Source of the DNA: Algoriphagus sp.
Lineage (GTDB): Bacteria > Bacteroidota > Bacteroidia > Cytophagales > Cyclobacteriaceae
Assembly (NCBI GenBank): GCA_030729785.1
Contig: JANQWS010000011.1
Location: 53,703-117,702, forward strand
Direction: 5' to 3'
Length of the DNA: 64,000 nucleotides
Made by a program: the position numbers and the translations under genes. The number at the start of each line of letters is the position of its first letter. Position 1 is the stretch's first letter. A model generated the notes under the pieces. It saw only the letters and a list, made by a program, of their open reading frames with translations, was not told the DNA's origin and ran no database searches. Positions 31,422 through 40,261 of this stretch are shown one piece after another.

Positions 31422-33266
31422 TTATTTAGCGAAGAAGGCGTGTATGCTTGTTAAATCCAATTTCACGAAGGTTTTGTTCCCTGAAGGAGAATAATTTGGC
31501 GTGGAACAAGCAAATAACTGCCCAACCAAATTCTCCATTTCCTGAGCGGCTAACTTTTGTCCCTTTTTTAACGAAGCTCGTTTGGAAAGAGATCGTGCTA
31601 GATTCTCCCTTTTTTCCAGAGATAGTTCATTTTTAAAGTTTTTGTATTGCTCCAACAAGCCTTCAAAGAGTTCTTTTTCATTTTTAACTTGGGTTTCTGC
31701 AGGTACCCCACGAATAACTAAGGTATCTTTTCCAAATTCTTCCACCAAAAAGCCGAGACTTCCTAATTCAGGGAGCATGTCAAGCACCAGCGCAAAATCT
31801 GCTGGATTTAGGACCAGTGTCGTCGGAAATAAACAGTGTTGAGAGGCTCCATGAGTGGTTTGCAATTGCTTCAGGTAGCGTTCATAAAGTATCCTTTCGT
31901 GTGCCAATTGCTGGTCCACAATAAGAAGTCCAGTAGACATTTGAGCAACGATATAGCTATTTTCTACTTGAAAGGTAGTTCCTGTACCCGCTATTCCTTG
32001 TTCCAAAGCCAAAGATACCCCAGCGGCAGTTGCTTTACTTGGAAAGGTCAGTAATTCCTGATCTTCCGTTGGAATGGGGGCGCTAGCTTGGGAGAATGAT
32101 GAGGGAGAATGGCCTTCAAAAAGGCGTTCCCATCCTGAAACAGATGCGCGTTGAAATTCAGGAGTATTGTAGGTTTTGTAGCTGTACTCCCGATCTACAT
32201 CCAGGGAAGTTTGGGGATTTGCAGTCCAATTTTCTTGAAAATTCACGTCCAGACTAAAGTCCAAGGTAGGCATCACTTGATGCGCGCCCAAAGCTTGCTT
32301 TACTGCTGAGCGAATGACCGCATATACGGTACGTTCATCCTCAAATTTGATTTCAGTTTTTGTAGGGTGGACGTTGATATCTATGGTCGCTGGGTCGATG
32401 TCCAAAAATAAAACATAGAAAGGGTGCTGATCGGATTGAATTAACCCTTCGTAGGCAGTGCTTACGGCATGGTGGAGGTAGCTGCTTTTGATGTAGCGGT
32501 TGTTGACGAAGAAAAATTGTTCCCCACGTGTTTTTTTAGCGTATTCTGGTTTTCCAACATAGCCTTTAATTTGAAGATGGGGAGTTGTTTCTTCGCAAGG
32601 AACCAATTGATTTTGGATCCCTTTGCCAAATATTCCTACTATTCGCTGACTTAGTTTACCAGGATGCAAGTTGTAGGTTTCCAAATCTTGCTGGTACAAA
32701 GAGAAGGCTAAGTCTGGATATGACAAGGCTACACGCTGAAATTCATCCACGATATGCCGCATCTCCACGGGATTAGACTTTAAAAAATTTCTTCGAGCAG
32801 GCACATTGAAAAACAAATTTTTCATGGCTACCGAGGTTCCAACTGGACTGGCTACAGGTTCTTGCCGCTTCACTTCAGAGCCTTCGATTTGAATCAACGT
32901 TCCCACTTCCGCCTCCGGGGTTCGCGTTTTGAGTTCCACTTGGGCAACAGCCGCTATTGAAGCCATAGCTTCCCCCCGAAACCCAAACGTTCGAAGGGCA
33001 AAAAGGTCCTGTGCACTTCGGATTTTGGATGTGGCATGGCGCTCAAAACTCATCCGAGCATCAGTGGGAGACATCCCTTTGCCATTATCAATGACTTGGA
33101 TAAGTTGTTTTCCAGCATCTTTGACCACTACCTGAATTTGTGTAGCCCCAGCATCCACCGCATTTTCCAATAGCTCCTTCAAAGCAGAGGCTGGTCGTTG
33201 AACGACCTCACCTGCTGCAATTTGGTTTGCAATTGCATCGGGTAGCAGCTGAATAAAATCAGGCAT
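31422..33266 (-). CDS. mutL: DNA mismatch repair protein MutL
   Basis: A 614-residue protein starting at ATG 33266; homology starts with MPDFIQLLPDAIANQIAAGEVVQRPASALKELLENAVDAGA (quoted in part), so the 20-residue upstream extension is not used. GHKL ATPase motifs are ELLENAVDAG, IDNGKGM and RHATSKI followed by TFGFRGEAMASI. The C-terminal dimer domain starts near residue 425. Its C-terminus keeps ACSTPNYSPSGNKTFV but no clear DQHAxxExxxxE endonuclease motif is intact; the corresponding region reads DQQLAHERILYERYL, which is close. The start overlaps the upstream gene by 8 bp. Confidence 0.95.
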   Translation of the reverse strand: MPDFIQLLPDAIANQIAAGEVVQRPASALKELLENAVDAGATQIQVVVKDAGKQLIQVIDNGKGMSPTDARMSFERHATSKIRSAQDLFALRTFGFRGEAMASIAAVAQVELKTRTPEAEVGTLIQIEGSEVKRQEPVASPVGTSVAMKNLFFNVPARRNFLKSNPVEMRHIVDEFQRVALSYPDLAFSLYQQDLETYNLHPGKLSQRIVGIFGKGIQNQLVPCEETTPHLQIKGYVGKPEYAKKTRGEQFFFVNNRYIKSSYLHHAVSTAYEGLIQSDQHPFYVLFLDIDPATIDINVHPTKTEIKFEDERTVYAVIRSAVKQALGAHQVMPTLDFSLDVNFQENWTANPQTSLDVDREYSYKTYNTPEFQRASVSGWERLFEGHSPSSFSQASAPIPTEDQELLTFPSKATAAGVSLALEQGIAGTGTTFQVENSYIVAQMSTGLLIVDQQLAHERILYERYLKQLQTTHGASQHCLFPTTLVLNPADFALVLDMLPELGSLGFLVEEFGKDTLVIRGVPAETQVKNEKELFEGLLEQYKNFKNELSLEKRENLARSLSKRASLKKGQKLAAQEMENLVGQLFACSTPNYSPSGNKTFVKLDLTSIHAFFAK

Positions 33267-33663
33267 TCGTACGTCTCTTGATGATTTTGAATGAAAAATA
33301 AAGGGCAGCGGTACCCATAGCCCCATAAGCTAGGTAGGTAAGAATCTGCGGACCAACATAAATGTAGCCGAAGGCTGCAATCACCATCCCTAGAAATAGA
33401 AGGGTACGAATCATTGCCGTAGAACTAAAAACAGAAGTTTCCCTACTTTTGATTCCCCTGTAAGAAGAAAAAGAGCCCTTTATGCTTGTTTTTCTATGTG
33501 CAAAATCCGCCTCACTTTCCCCTTCTAGTACACCCTCCAACTCTAATTCTCTTTTTATCCGGGCAGTTCGCTCAGCGATTTCCTCTTTGATAGGATCGTA
33601 ATACCGAGGGGTGATGGAAAATCGTTGGTGCTTGGCTGTTTTAAAAATGGATGGAAACTTCAT
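33259..33663 (-). CDS. Small conserved membrane protein upstream of mutL
   Basis: A 134-residue protein. ATG 33663 fits the conserved-looking start MKFPSIFKTAKHQRFSITPRYYDP. The first 85 residues are charged and probably cytoplasmic (EEIAERTARIKRELELEG helix); then come two hydrophobic helices (MIRTLLFLGMVIAAFGYIYVG and ILTYLAYGAMGTAALYFSF) and a basic tail RRTNA. I recall similar proteins near riboflavin synthase or mutL in this phylum but cannot name a function. It overlaps the mutL start by 8 bp and leads the operon. Confidence 0.75.
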   Translation of the reverse strand: MKFPSIFKTAKHQRFSITPRYYDPIKEEIAERTARIKRELELEGVLEGESEADFAHRKTSIKGSFSSYRGIKSRETSVFSSTAMIRTLLFLGMVIAAFGYIYVGPQILTYLAYGAMGTAALYFSFKIIKRRTNA

Positions 33664-33890
33664 GTAACTTATGGTTTTTTCAGACAAGGAAGGTAGCGCA
33701 TTCAGCCGATGAAGGAAGGTGATTTTCTAAGAAATTAAAATTGGAAAGGAACCTCAACCTATTCTGAATTTTTGTACCTTGAACTAGGATCCTTTTTAAG
33801 CTTGGGTTTAGAAGATGTTGAGTCAATGTTAGTTTTGCCCCTTCCTGAGCAAATTTAAGTAAAAATACAGAATTAAAATTAATCTATTCC

Positions 33891-36833
33891 ATGGCCACAA
33901 TCCAATGGTTTTTTCTTTCATGGATGCTTTTCGCAAACCTTTTTACCCCTGAGACCCCTGTTACACGTCCAGAAATTGCGGATCCTTTGGAGAGCAAATC
34001 GGTAGACCTTCAACAATCCTGGGTAGACAGTGTGTTTAACTCCCTCACATTTGAGGAACGCTTGGGGCAATTGTTTATGGTGGCGGCCTATTCCAACAAG
34101 GACCAAGCACATGTAGATCAAATTAGTGCATTAATCGAAGAAGAAAATTTAGGTGGCCTTATCTTTTTTCAAGGTGGGCCAGACCGCCAAGCAAGGCTTA
34201 CAAACTATTACCAAGCCCAATCCAAAACGCCCTTGTTAATTGCCATGGATGCTGAGTGGGGAATTGGAATGAGATTAGATTCAACCCTCAGCTTTCCCAA
34301 AGCCATGACTTTGGGAGCGATTCAAAATCCCAGATTAATCCAAGAAATGGGAGCAGAAATCGCACGACAGTTTCACCTTCTTGGGATGCATGTCAATTTT
34401 GCTCCTGTGGTGGATGTCAATTCCAACCCAGAAAATCCAGTTATTGGTTTTCGTGCTTTTGGAGAAGATAAAGAGCGGGTTGCCCAGCGTGCCATAGCCT
34501 ATATGAAGGGCCTACAGGATAATGGAATACTCGCCAATGCAAAACATTTTCCAGGACATGGAGATACAGAAAACGACAGCCATTACACGCTTCCAGTTAT
34601 TCAACACCCAGCGAATAGAATTTGGGACATTGACCTTTACCCCTACCAGCGCTTGTTCAAAGAAAATTTGATGTCTGTCATGGTGGCGCACTTGAATGTC
34701 CCCAGCCTGAGTCAGGGTACTGGTTTACCCACAAGCTTATCCAAGCCGGTCGTCACAGACCTTCTCCAAAAAAGAATGAATTTTAAGGGGTTGATTTTTA
34801 CAGATGCCTTGAACATGCGGGGGGTTACCATCAAAAATAAACCTGGAGAAGTAGACCTTCAAGCCGTTTTGGCAGGAAATGACGTGTTGCTATTTTCGGA
34901 GAACGTACCCAAAGCAAAGGAACTTATTTTGGAAGCTGTAGAGCAGGGTCTTCTTACAGAGGAGGAAATTGATCGGAGAGTTAAAAAAATACTCAAAGCA
35001 AAATATTGGGCAGGCCTAAATTCGTATGCCCCGATTGATACTTACCAAATTGCGGACAAACTTACCGCTACAAAAACAAACGAAATCATTGAAAAACTCT
35101 ACGGAGAAGCGATTACAGTTGCCTCAAATCGAGACGACCTACTTCCCCTCGGCCGATTGGATGTTCGAAAAATTGCCAGCTTAAGCATTGGCGACGAGGG
35201 TCAGGAATTTAGTACCTACTTAAACCAATACACCCAAGTCGATCATTTTACCATCCCCAAAGCTTCAGGAGAGTCTGCTCACTACAACCTCATGAAAAAA
35301 ATAGAGGATTACGATGTAGTAGTGGTTGGATTAATGGGTGTAACCAATAGTCCTCGACGCAATTTCGGTATTGCTCCTGGTGATGTAAGTTTAATTCAAT
35401 CCCTAGAGAAGCGCCAGCAGGTAGTGACCGTCTTATTTGGAAATGTATATGCTGCCAAAAATTTAGAAGGGCTTTCCCATGTGGTATTGGCCTATGAAAA
35501 TTCCCCATTTACACAAAAGCTAGTCCCTCAGATCCTATTTGGCGCCAGACCTGCCAAAGGCATCCTACCCGTTTCGGTCAGCACAGAGTTTACCCAAGGA
35601 GTAGGAGGATTCCTAAATTCCCAAAATCGGCTAGCTTACGGAAGTCCTGAAAGTGTAGGAATGGACGCGGGAAAATTGGATAAAATAGATGAAGTAGCGG
35701 CAACTATGATTGAAAAGAAAGCCGCTCCTGGCGCTAGAGTGCTCGTAGTCAAGGATGGAACGGTCATTTTTGACCGGTCTTATGGACATCTTGACTACGA
35801 AAAAACTGCTCCAGTAACTTCAGAAACAGTCTACGACTTAGCATCAGTTACCAAAGTCGCCGCTACCACATTAGCAGCCATGTTTTTGCATAGCCGTGGA
35901 GAACTCGACCTCTCCAAGTCAGTAGGTGACTATCTACCTGAACTGAAGAAAACAAACAAAGGTCCTCTTCTTCTCAAGGATGTTTTAGTACATGAAGCAG
36001 GATTGAAAGCCTTTATCCCCCATTACAACAAGACATTGGCTTCCGGAAAATGGAACCCTATCTATTACCAAGATTCTTTGAGTCAAGACTATTCCTTGCC
36101 CATATCCAATGCCATGTATGGAAGAAATAGCTTGCGCGATAGCTTATGGAAATGGACAATTGAATCGGAACTATTGCCCAAGCCACACAACTATGTCTAC
36201 TCAGACTTGACAATGTATTTTATGCAAGAAATCATAGAAAGGATAGTCAATCAACCCATAAATGAATTCCTAGAACAACAGTTTTACGCCCCTCTGGGCC
36301 TCCAAACGCTTACATTTAAACCATTTGAAAAATTACCCTTACAGCAAATCGCCCCTACAGAAAAGGATCAGACTTTCCGGAATCGACAAATTCAGGGATT
36401 TGTGCATGACCCAGGTGCTGCTATGTACGGTGGAGTTGCAGGCCATGCAGGTTTATTTGGTACGGCCCAGGACCTCGCAGTAATTATGCAGCTCTTACTT
36501 AATGGAGGTAGCTATGGCGATGTGGCACTACTCCAGCCCGAAACCATAGATGCCTTCACCAAGAGACAATCTACGCGAAGTCGGCGTGGGTGGGGATGGG
36601 ATAAGCCCGATCCAGAAAAAGGAAAAGGAGGTTCAGCAGGAAAATTAGCCCCTAAAAGTACCTTCGGGCACACTGGCTTTACGGGTACTTGCGTATGGGC
36701 CGATCCAGAGAATAAGTTGTCCTATATCTTCCTTTCCAACCGGGTATACCCAAGTGCTACCAACACGAAGCTACTTGACATGGGGATACGAACTCAAATC
36801 CACGACCTAATTTACGAGGCCATCAAGAACTGA
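33891..36833 (+). CDS. GH3 beta-N-acetylhexosaminidase fused to a serine hydrolase (beta-lactamase-like)
   Basis: A 980-residue two-enzyme protein with an N-terminal export signal. Residues about 50-380 form a GH3 domain of NagZ type: KHFPGHGDTENDSHYTLP (the His/Asp pair) and the nucleophile Asp in IFTDALNMRGV. A GH3 C-terminal-like domain follows (about 400-580). Residues about 595-980 are a class C beta-lactamase/PBP-like domain with S652-VT-K655, a YSD triad and HTGFTGT (KTG-like). The pairing suggests turnover of peptidoglycan fragments in the periplasm: sugar cleavage plus stem-peptide or D-Ala hydrolysis (inference). The start at 33891 is preceded by no clear promoter. Confidence 0.92.
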   Translation: MATIQWFFLSWMLFANLFTPETPVTRPEIADPLESKSVDLQQSWVDSVFNSLTFEERLGQLFMVAAYSNKDQAHVDQISALIEEENLGGLIFFQGGPDRQARLTNYYQAQSKTPLLIAMDAEWGIGMRLDSTLSFPKAMTLGAIQNPRLIQEMGAEIARQFHLLGMHVNFAPVVDVNSNPENPVIGFRAFGEDKERVAQRAIAYMKGLQDNGILANAKHFPGHGDTENDSHYTLPVIQHPANRIWDIDLYPYQRLFKENLMSVMVAHLNVPSLSQGTGLPTSLSKPVVTDLLQKRMNFKGLIFTDALNMRGVTIKNKPGEVDLQAVLAGNDVLLFSENVPKAKELILEAVEQGLLTEEEIDRRVKKILKAKYWAGLNSYAPIDTYQIADKLTATKTNEIIEKLYGEAITVASNRDDLLPLGRLDVRKIASLSIGDEGQEFSTYLNQYTQVDHFTIPKASGESAHYNLMKKIEDYDVVVVGLMGVTNSPRRNFGIAPGDVSLIQSLEKRQQVVTVLFGNVYAAKNLEGLSHVVLAYENSPFTQKLVPQILFGARPAKGILPVSVSTEFTQGVGGFLNSQNRLAYGSPESVGMDAGKLDKIDEVAATMIEKKAAPGARVLVVKDGTVIFDRSYGHLDYEKTAPVTSETVYDLASVTKVAATTLAAMFLHSRGELDLSKSVGDYLPELKKTNKGPLLLKDVLVHEAGLKAFIPHYNKTLASGKWNPIYYQDSLSQDYSLPISNAMYGRNSLRDSLWKWTIESELLPKPHNYVYSDLTMYFMQEIIERIVNQPINEFLEQQFYAPLGLQTLTFKPFEKLPLQQIAPTEKDQTFRNRQIQGFVHDPGAAMYGGVAGHAGLFGTAQDLAVIMQLLLNGGSYGDVALLQPETIDAFTKRQSTRSRRGWGWDKPDPEKGKGGSAGKLAPKSTFGHTGFTGTCVWADPENKLSYIFLSNRVYPSATNTKLLDMGIRTQIHDLIYEAIKN

Positions 36834-36870
36834 TTACTCTAAAAATCACCCTGTTAATTCGGGGATCAAA

Positions 36871-38805
36871 CTAGTTTTCTTTGATTTCAATCACCTTAAA
36901 CTCGGTGCGCCTATTGGTTTGGTGTTCCTCCTCGGTTTGTGCATTTGAAATCAAAAGCTGAGTTTCCCCATATCCTTTTGCTACCAAACGATCGGGAGTA
37001 ATGCCTTGGCTCACCAAGTAATCTACTGCAGCTTGTGCTCGTTGCTGAGACAAAATCAAGTTGTAATCATCGCTGGATCTGGAATCCGTATGCGAACTCA
37101 ATTCAATACGAATGGTAGGGTTATCCCTTAATATTTTAACCAATTTATCCAATTCAGGCAAGGCATCGGAACGGATATCTGCTTTATTCAAGTCGTAATA
37201 AATATTGTCCAAGACAATGGCCTTCTCTAAAATCAATTGATCCAAAATCACCGTGGTATCCAGAACAATATTGGTCACTTCTTGAACAAGCGTGGCTAGA
37301 TCAGGAGTCTTTCCCTTGGTTGTAAAAGGAATTGATTTGGAAAAATACCCACTTCGTGAAGCAATAATACTGTAGTCACTCTCTGGAGAAAGTGAGAAAC
37401 GAACTCTTCCCTGAGCATTGGAAAAATCTCCACCCAGCTGCCGCTTATCTTCTCCGTACAAAACCACGCGAGTTCTAGGTAAAATCGCCTCTTTGCCATC
37501 TACTTGAACCTCTTTGGTAAATACATTCAGTAGGACGTTTACTATTTTTGGTGCTGGAGTCTTGTCCTCAAAAAAGTAGATATCATCATCCCCTTTCCCA
37601 CCTGCCCGATTGGAAGAGATGAACCCAGCTTTGGGGTAGTCGGTAAAGAAAATTCCAAAATCATCGGCTTGGCTATTGAAGCTAGGCCCTAAATTACTGA
37701 CGACTTGTACCCCATCTTGATTTTTTTCAGCAACAAACAGGTCCAATTTTCCTAAACCAGGGTGCCCATCCGATGCAAAGAATAATTTTCCATCTTCAGT
37801 GGGACGAGGAAACAGTTCATTGCCTGCAGTATTGATGGTAGGACCAAGATTGACTGCATTGCCAAAATCTCCATTGGCCAGCTTGGTTGCCTTGTACAAA
37901 TCTATACCTCCGTATCCTCCTGGCCGATTGGAAGCAAAAAATAGTTCCGAGCCATCAGTAGAAAAAGCAGGAGTCGAGTTCCACCAAGTATCTTCTTCAT
38001 TGACAGGCATCCAACTAGGTTGCGTAAATCCCGCTCCCCGGAAGTAGGATGCAAAAAGCATGGTCTCTGGATAATCCCTAGCAGAGGTAGAATTCCCCCG
38101 TGCATAGATAAAGGTATTTCCATCGGGGCTGATGGCCAAAGCAGCTTGGTTGAGCCCCTCCTCATTTTCAAATTCAGGCAAACGCTCCACTCCGGCTGCA
38201 TCCACTTTTAGACCTTGAGCTCGAGCTCGAAAGAGCTGATGGTAGCCTGTTCCTGTAGCAGGATATAACCGAGATGAGGCCCTACCCGAAGTAAAATAAA
38301 GGAAATCCTCGCTAATTAATGGAGCATAGTCTGCCCCTGCACTATTCAATTCATTGTAATTGACCAGCAAGTAATTGCTGAAATAATCTTTAATCTCTGC
38401 AACCAAAGGTAGCCCGGTAAGCTCTTGCTTGATGCGGGTTTGCAAACGCTCGTCAGAAGTGGATGCTGCCGCAGCTTCAAAGGCAAGTTTGGCTGCATCC
38501 CATCTTTGATTTGCCTTCAAACTTTGTCCTAAGAAAAAATGAGTTTCAAAGCTAGGATCTTCCTGAGCTAACTTTTGGTAATGAGGCAAGGAGGATTCTA
38601 TGCGATTGGAAAGGCGGTAACTTTCTGCAAGTAGTCGACGAGCAGATAGGTTGCTGGAATCCGTAGCCAAGACCTGATTGAAGGTGCTGATAGCATACTG
38701 GTATTGACCAGAAAGAAACTGTTCGTTTCCCCTTTCAAAAAGACTTTTACAGGCCCCTAAAAGGAGTAAAAGAAGTAGAGCTAACGTAGAAAAAATGGAT
38801 TTCAT
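36871..38805 (-). CDS. OmpA-family lipoprotein with TPR and PD40 propeller
   Basis: A 644-residue protein. A lipoprotein signal (LLLLLLGACKS) is followed by TPR-like helices (NEQFLSGQYQYAISTFNQVL, about 25-130) and a PD40/WD40-like beta-propeller with repeats such as LFFASNRPGGYGGIDLYKA and AGFISSNRAGGKGDDDIYFFE (about 150-420). A carboxypeptidase-regulatory-like strand domain comes next, then a C-terminal OmpA domain with IYYDLNKADIR, LSSHTDSRSSDDYN and LVAKGYGETQ, which bind peptidoglycan. This layout is widespread in Bacteroidota, including type IX secretion and gliding proteins (PorE-like), but nothing here proves that role. Outer membrane, periplasmic face. Confidence 0.92.
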   Translation of the reverse strand: MKSIFSTLALLLLLLLGACKSLFERGNEQFLSGQYQYAISTFNQVLATDSSNLSARRLLAESYRLSNRIESSLPHYQKLAQEDPSFETHFFLGQSLKANQRWDAAKLAFEAAAASTSDERLQTRIKQELTGLPLVAEIKDYFSNYLLVNYNELNSAGADYAPLISEDFLYFTSGRASSRLYPATGTGYHQLFRARAQGLKVDAAGVERLPEFENEEGLNQAALAISPDGNTFIYARGNSTSARDYPETMLFASYFRGAGFTQPSWMPVNEEDTWWNSTPAFSTDGSELFFASNRPGGYGGIDLYKATKLANGDFGNAVNLGPTINTAGNELFPRPTEDGKLFFASDGHPGLGKLDLFVAEKNQDGVQVVSNLGPSFNSQADDFGIFFTDYPKAGFISSNRAGGKGDDDIYFFEDKTPAPKIVNVLLNVFTKEVQVDGKEAILPRTRVVLYGEDKRQLGGDFSNAQGRVRFSLSPESDYSIIASRSGYFSKSIPFTTKGKTPDLATLVQEVTNIVLDTTVILDQLILEKAIVLDNIYYDLNKADIRSDALPELDKLVKILRDNPTIRIELSSHTDSRSSDDYNLILSQQRAQAAVDYLVSQGITPDRLVAKGYGETQLLISNAQTEEEHQTNRRTEFKVIEIKEN

Positions 38806-38842
38806 TGTACAGCAAGTGAAGTCTACGAGTGAATATGGGGAT

Positions 38843-39331
38843 TTAATTTGGAAAATATGCCCTCAGCCAACTTTTTGAAAGGGGCTGCCATAGGCCTGAT
38901 AATTCTGCTTTAGTTTGAATGGTTGGGAGCATCACCTCTTGTTCTAGACCAATTTCTCCCCCTTGAATTCTAGATTTTATTCCTAGGGCTGGAAGAACAT
39001 GAACTTGTCCACTTTGGTCCCGTAAGGTGAGCTTGCCTTGATCTACTAAATTAATTTGAAACTTTCGTTCAAAATCTTTCAGGACACGGACGGAGGAATC
39101 AATAGAACATCCTGAGGCTCCCAACTGGCTTTCATCTACGGCAAGCACTAGCAACTGCTCTTCTAAAATGGTGAACGAGGTAGGCATCCCTTTTCCATGG
39201 GTAGCCCAGCTGTCACAAAAATCTTTTAGGCGTGATTGAATCCATTCCTGTTCTGAAGGAGTAAACCTGCGAGGAGAAACATACACCCAGATCCGTGAGT
39301 TGTCTGGTAGCTGGTCAAAGGGAAGATACAT
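38843..39331 (-). CDS. Conserved Bacteroidota protein of unknown function (often mislabelled ABC transporter ATPase)
   Basis: A 162-residue protein. ATG 39331 begins MYLPFDQLPDNSRIWVYVSPRRFTPSE, the usual start as I recall it. A central block reads LLVLAVDESQLGASGCSIDSSVRVLKDFE. No Walker A, ABC signature or Walker B motif is present, so an ATPase label is not supported. No signal peptide or membrane segment; probably cytoplasmic. It lies 37 bp upstream of the OmpA gene and 78 bp downstream of the iron-sulphur protein gene, all on the minus strand. Confidence 0.75.
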   Translation of the reverse strand: MYLPFDQLPDNSRIWVYVSPRRFTPSEQEWIQSRLKDFCDSWATHGKGMPTSFTILEEQLLVLAVDESQLGASGCSIDSSVRVLKDFERKFQINLVDQGKLTLRDQSGQVHVLPALGIKSRIQGGEIGLEQEVMLPTIQTKAELSGLWQPLSKSWLRAYFPN

Positions 39332-39409
39332 GGCACGGTGTTTATTCTTCAACAAAAATACTCCTTTTGCTTAACGGCAAAATGGGCCTTTTTGATTCAA
39401 ATCTTAAAA

Positions 39410-40201
39410 TTAAATTCCCATATCCTTGGCAACCATTTCGGCAAGGTCATAAACTTGTACTTCCGCTTCCTTGTTTTTGTTTTTGATCCCGTCGGTCATC
39501 ATGGTCAAGCAAAAGGGGCAACCCACTGCGATAGCTTGTGCTCCGGTGGCCAATGCCTCTTCAGTTCGTTCAATGTTGATGTCTTTTTTACCAGCTTCTG
39601 GCTCCTTAAACATTTGTGCACCTCCTGCACCGCAGCAGAGTCCTTTAGTGCGACAACGCTTCATTTCTACGAGTTCCACATCCAAGGCTTTGATTACCTC
39701 CCGTGGAGCTTCGTACACGCCATTGGCACGACCTAAGTAACAGGAATCGTGAAAAGTGATTTTTTTACCTTTAAACTCTCCTCCTCCTTGAAGGGTCACT
39801 TTTCCTTCGTTGATGAGCTGCTGAAGAAATTCGGAGTGGTGGATCACTTCGTAGTTGCCTCCCAAGGCAGGGTATTCGTTTTTGATGGTGTTGAAGCAAT
39901 GTGGGCAGGCTGTGACTACTTTTTTTACTTCATAGGCATTCATCACTTGAATATTGGCTACCGCCTGCATTTGAAAAAGAAATTCATTTCCTGCACGTCG
40001 AGCAGGGTCTCCTGTACACGCTTCTTCTGGGCCCAGCACGGCAAAGCTCACCCCTACTTTATTCAATATTTTAACAAAAGCCTGAGTGACCGCTTTGTAG
40101 CGCTCGTCAAAGGATCCTGCACAGCCCACCCAGAAGAGAACCTCGGGTGTTTGGGAGTTTGCGGCCATTTCGGCCATGGTAGGAACTTGATAGGTAGACA
40201 T
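39410..40201 (-). CDS. HdrB/GlpC-type iron-sulphur (CCG-domain) protein
   Basis: A 263-residue soluble protein with two Cys-rich CCG domains. The first has VGCAGSFD ... EEACTGD ... VTACPHCFNTIKNEYP; the second has FHDSCYLGR ... RTKGLCCGAGGAQMF ... VGCPFCLTMM. Such domains bind non-cubane iron-sulphur clusters in heterodisulphide reductase B and related subunits. It lies 60 bp after the membrane ferredoxin-like gene and almost certainly forms a complex with it. The electron donor and acceptor are unknown; respiratory-chain oxidation of an organic acid or ETF-type flavoprotein is a reasonable guess. Confidence 0.9.
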   Translation of the reverse strand: MSTYQVPTMAEMAANSQTPEVLFWVGCAGSFDERYKAVTQAFVKILNKVGVSFAVLGPEEACTGDPARRAGNEFLFQMQAVANIQVMNAYEVKKVVTACPHCFNTIKNEYPALGGNYEVIHHSEFLQQLINEGKVTLQGGGEFKGKKITFHDSCYLGRANGVYEAPREVIKALDVELVEMKRCRTKGLCCGAGGAQMFKEPEAGKKDINIERTEEALATGAQAIAVGCPFCLTMMTDGIKNKNKEAEVQVYDLAEMVAKDMGI

Positions 40202-40261
40202 ATTTTTAGCTACTAGACATTAGATACAAGACGCAAGACCAAATCGGTTTTCATGCATCTC

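Noticed and set aside
39749..40216. 155-codon open frame on the plus strand
   Set aside because: Antisense to the CCG-domain iron-sulphur gene; low-complexity aromatic residues without a recognisable pattern.
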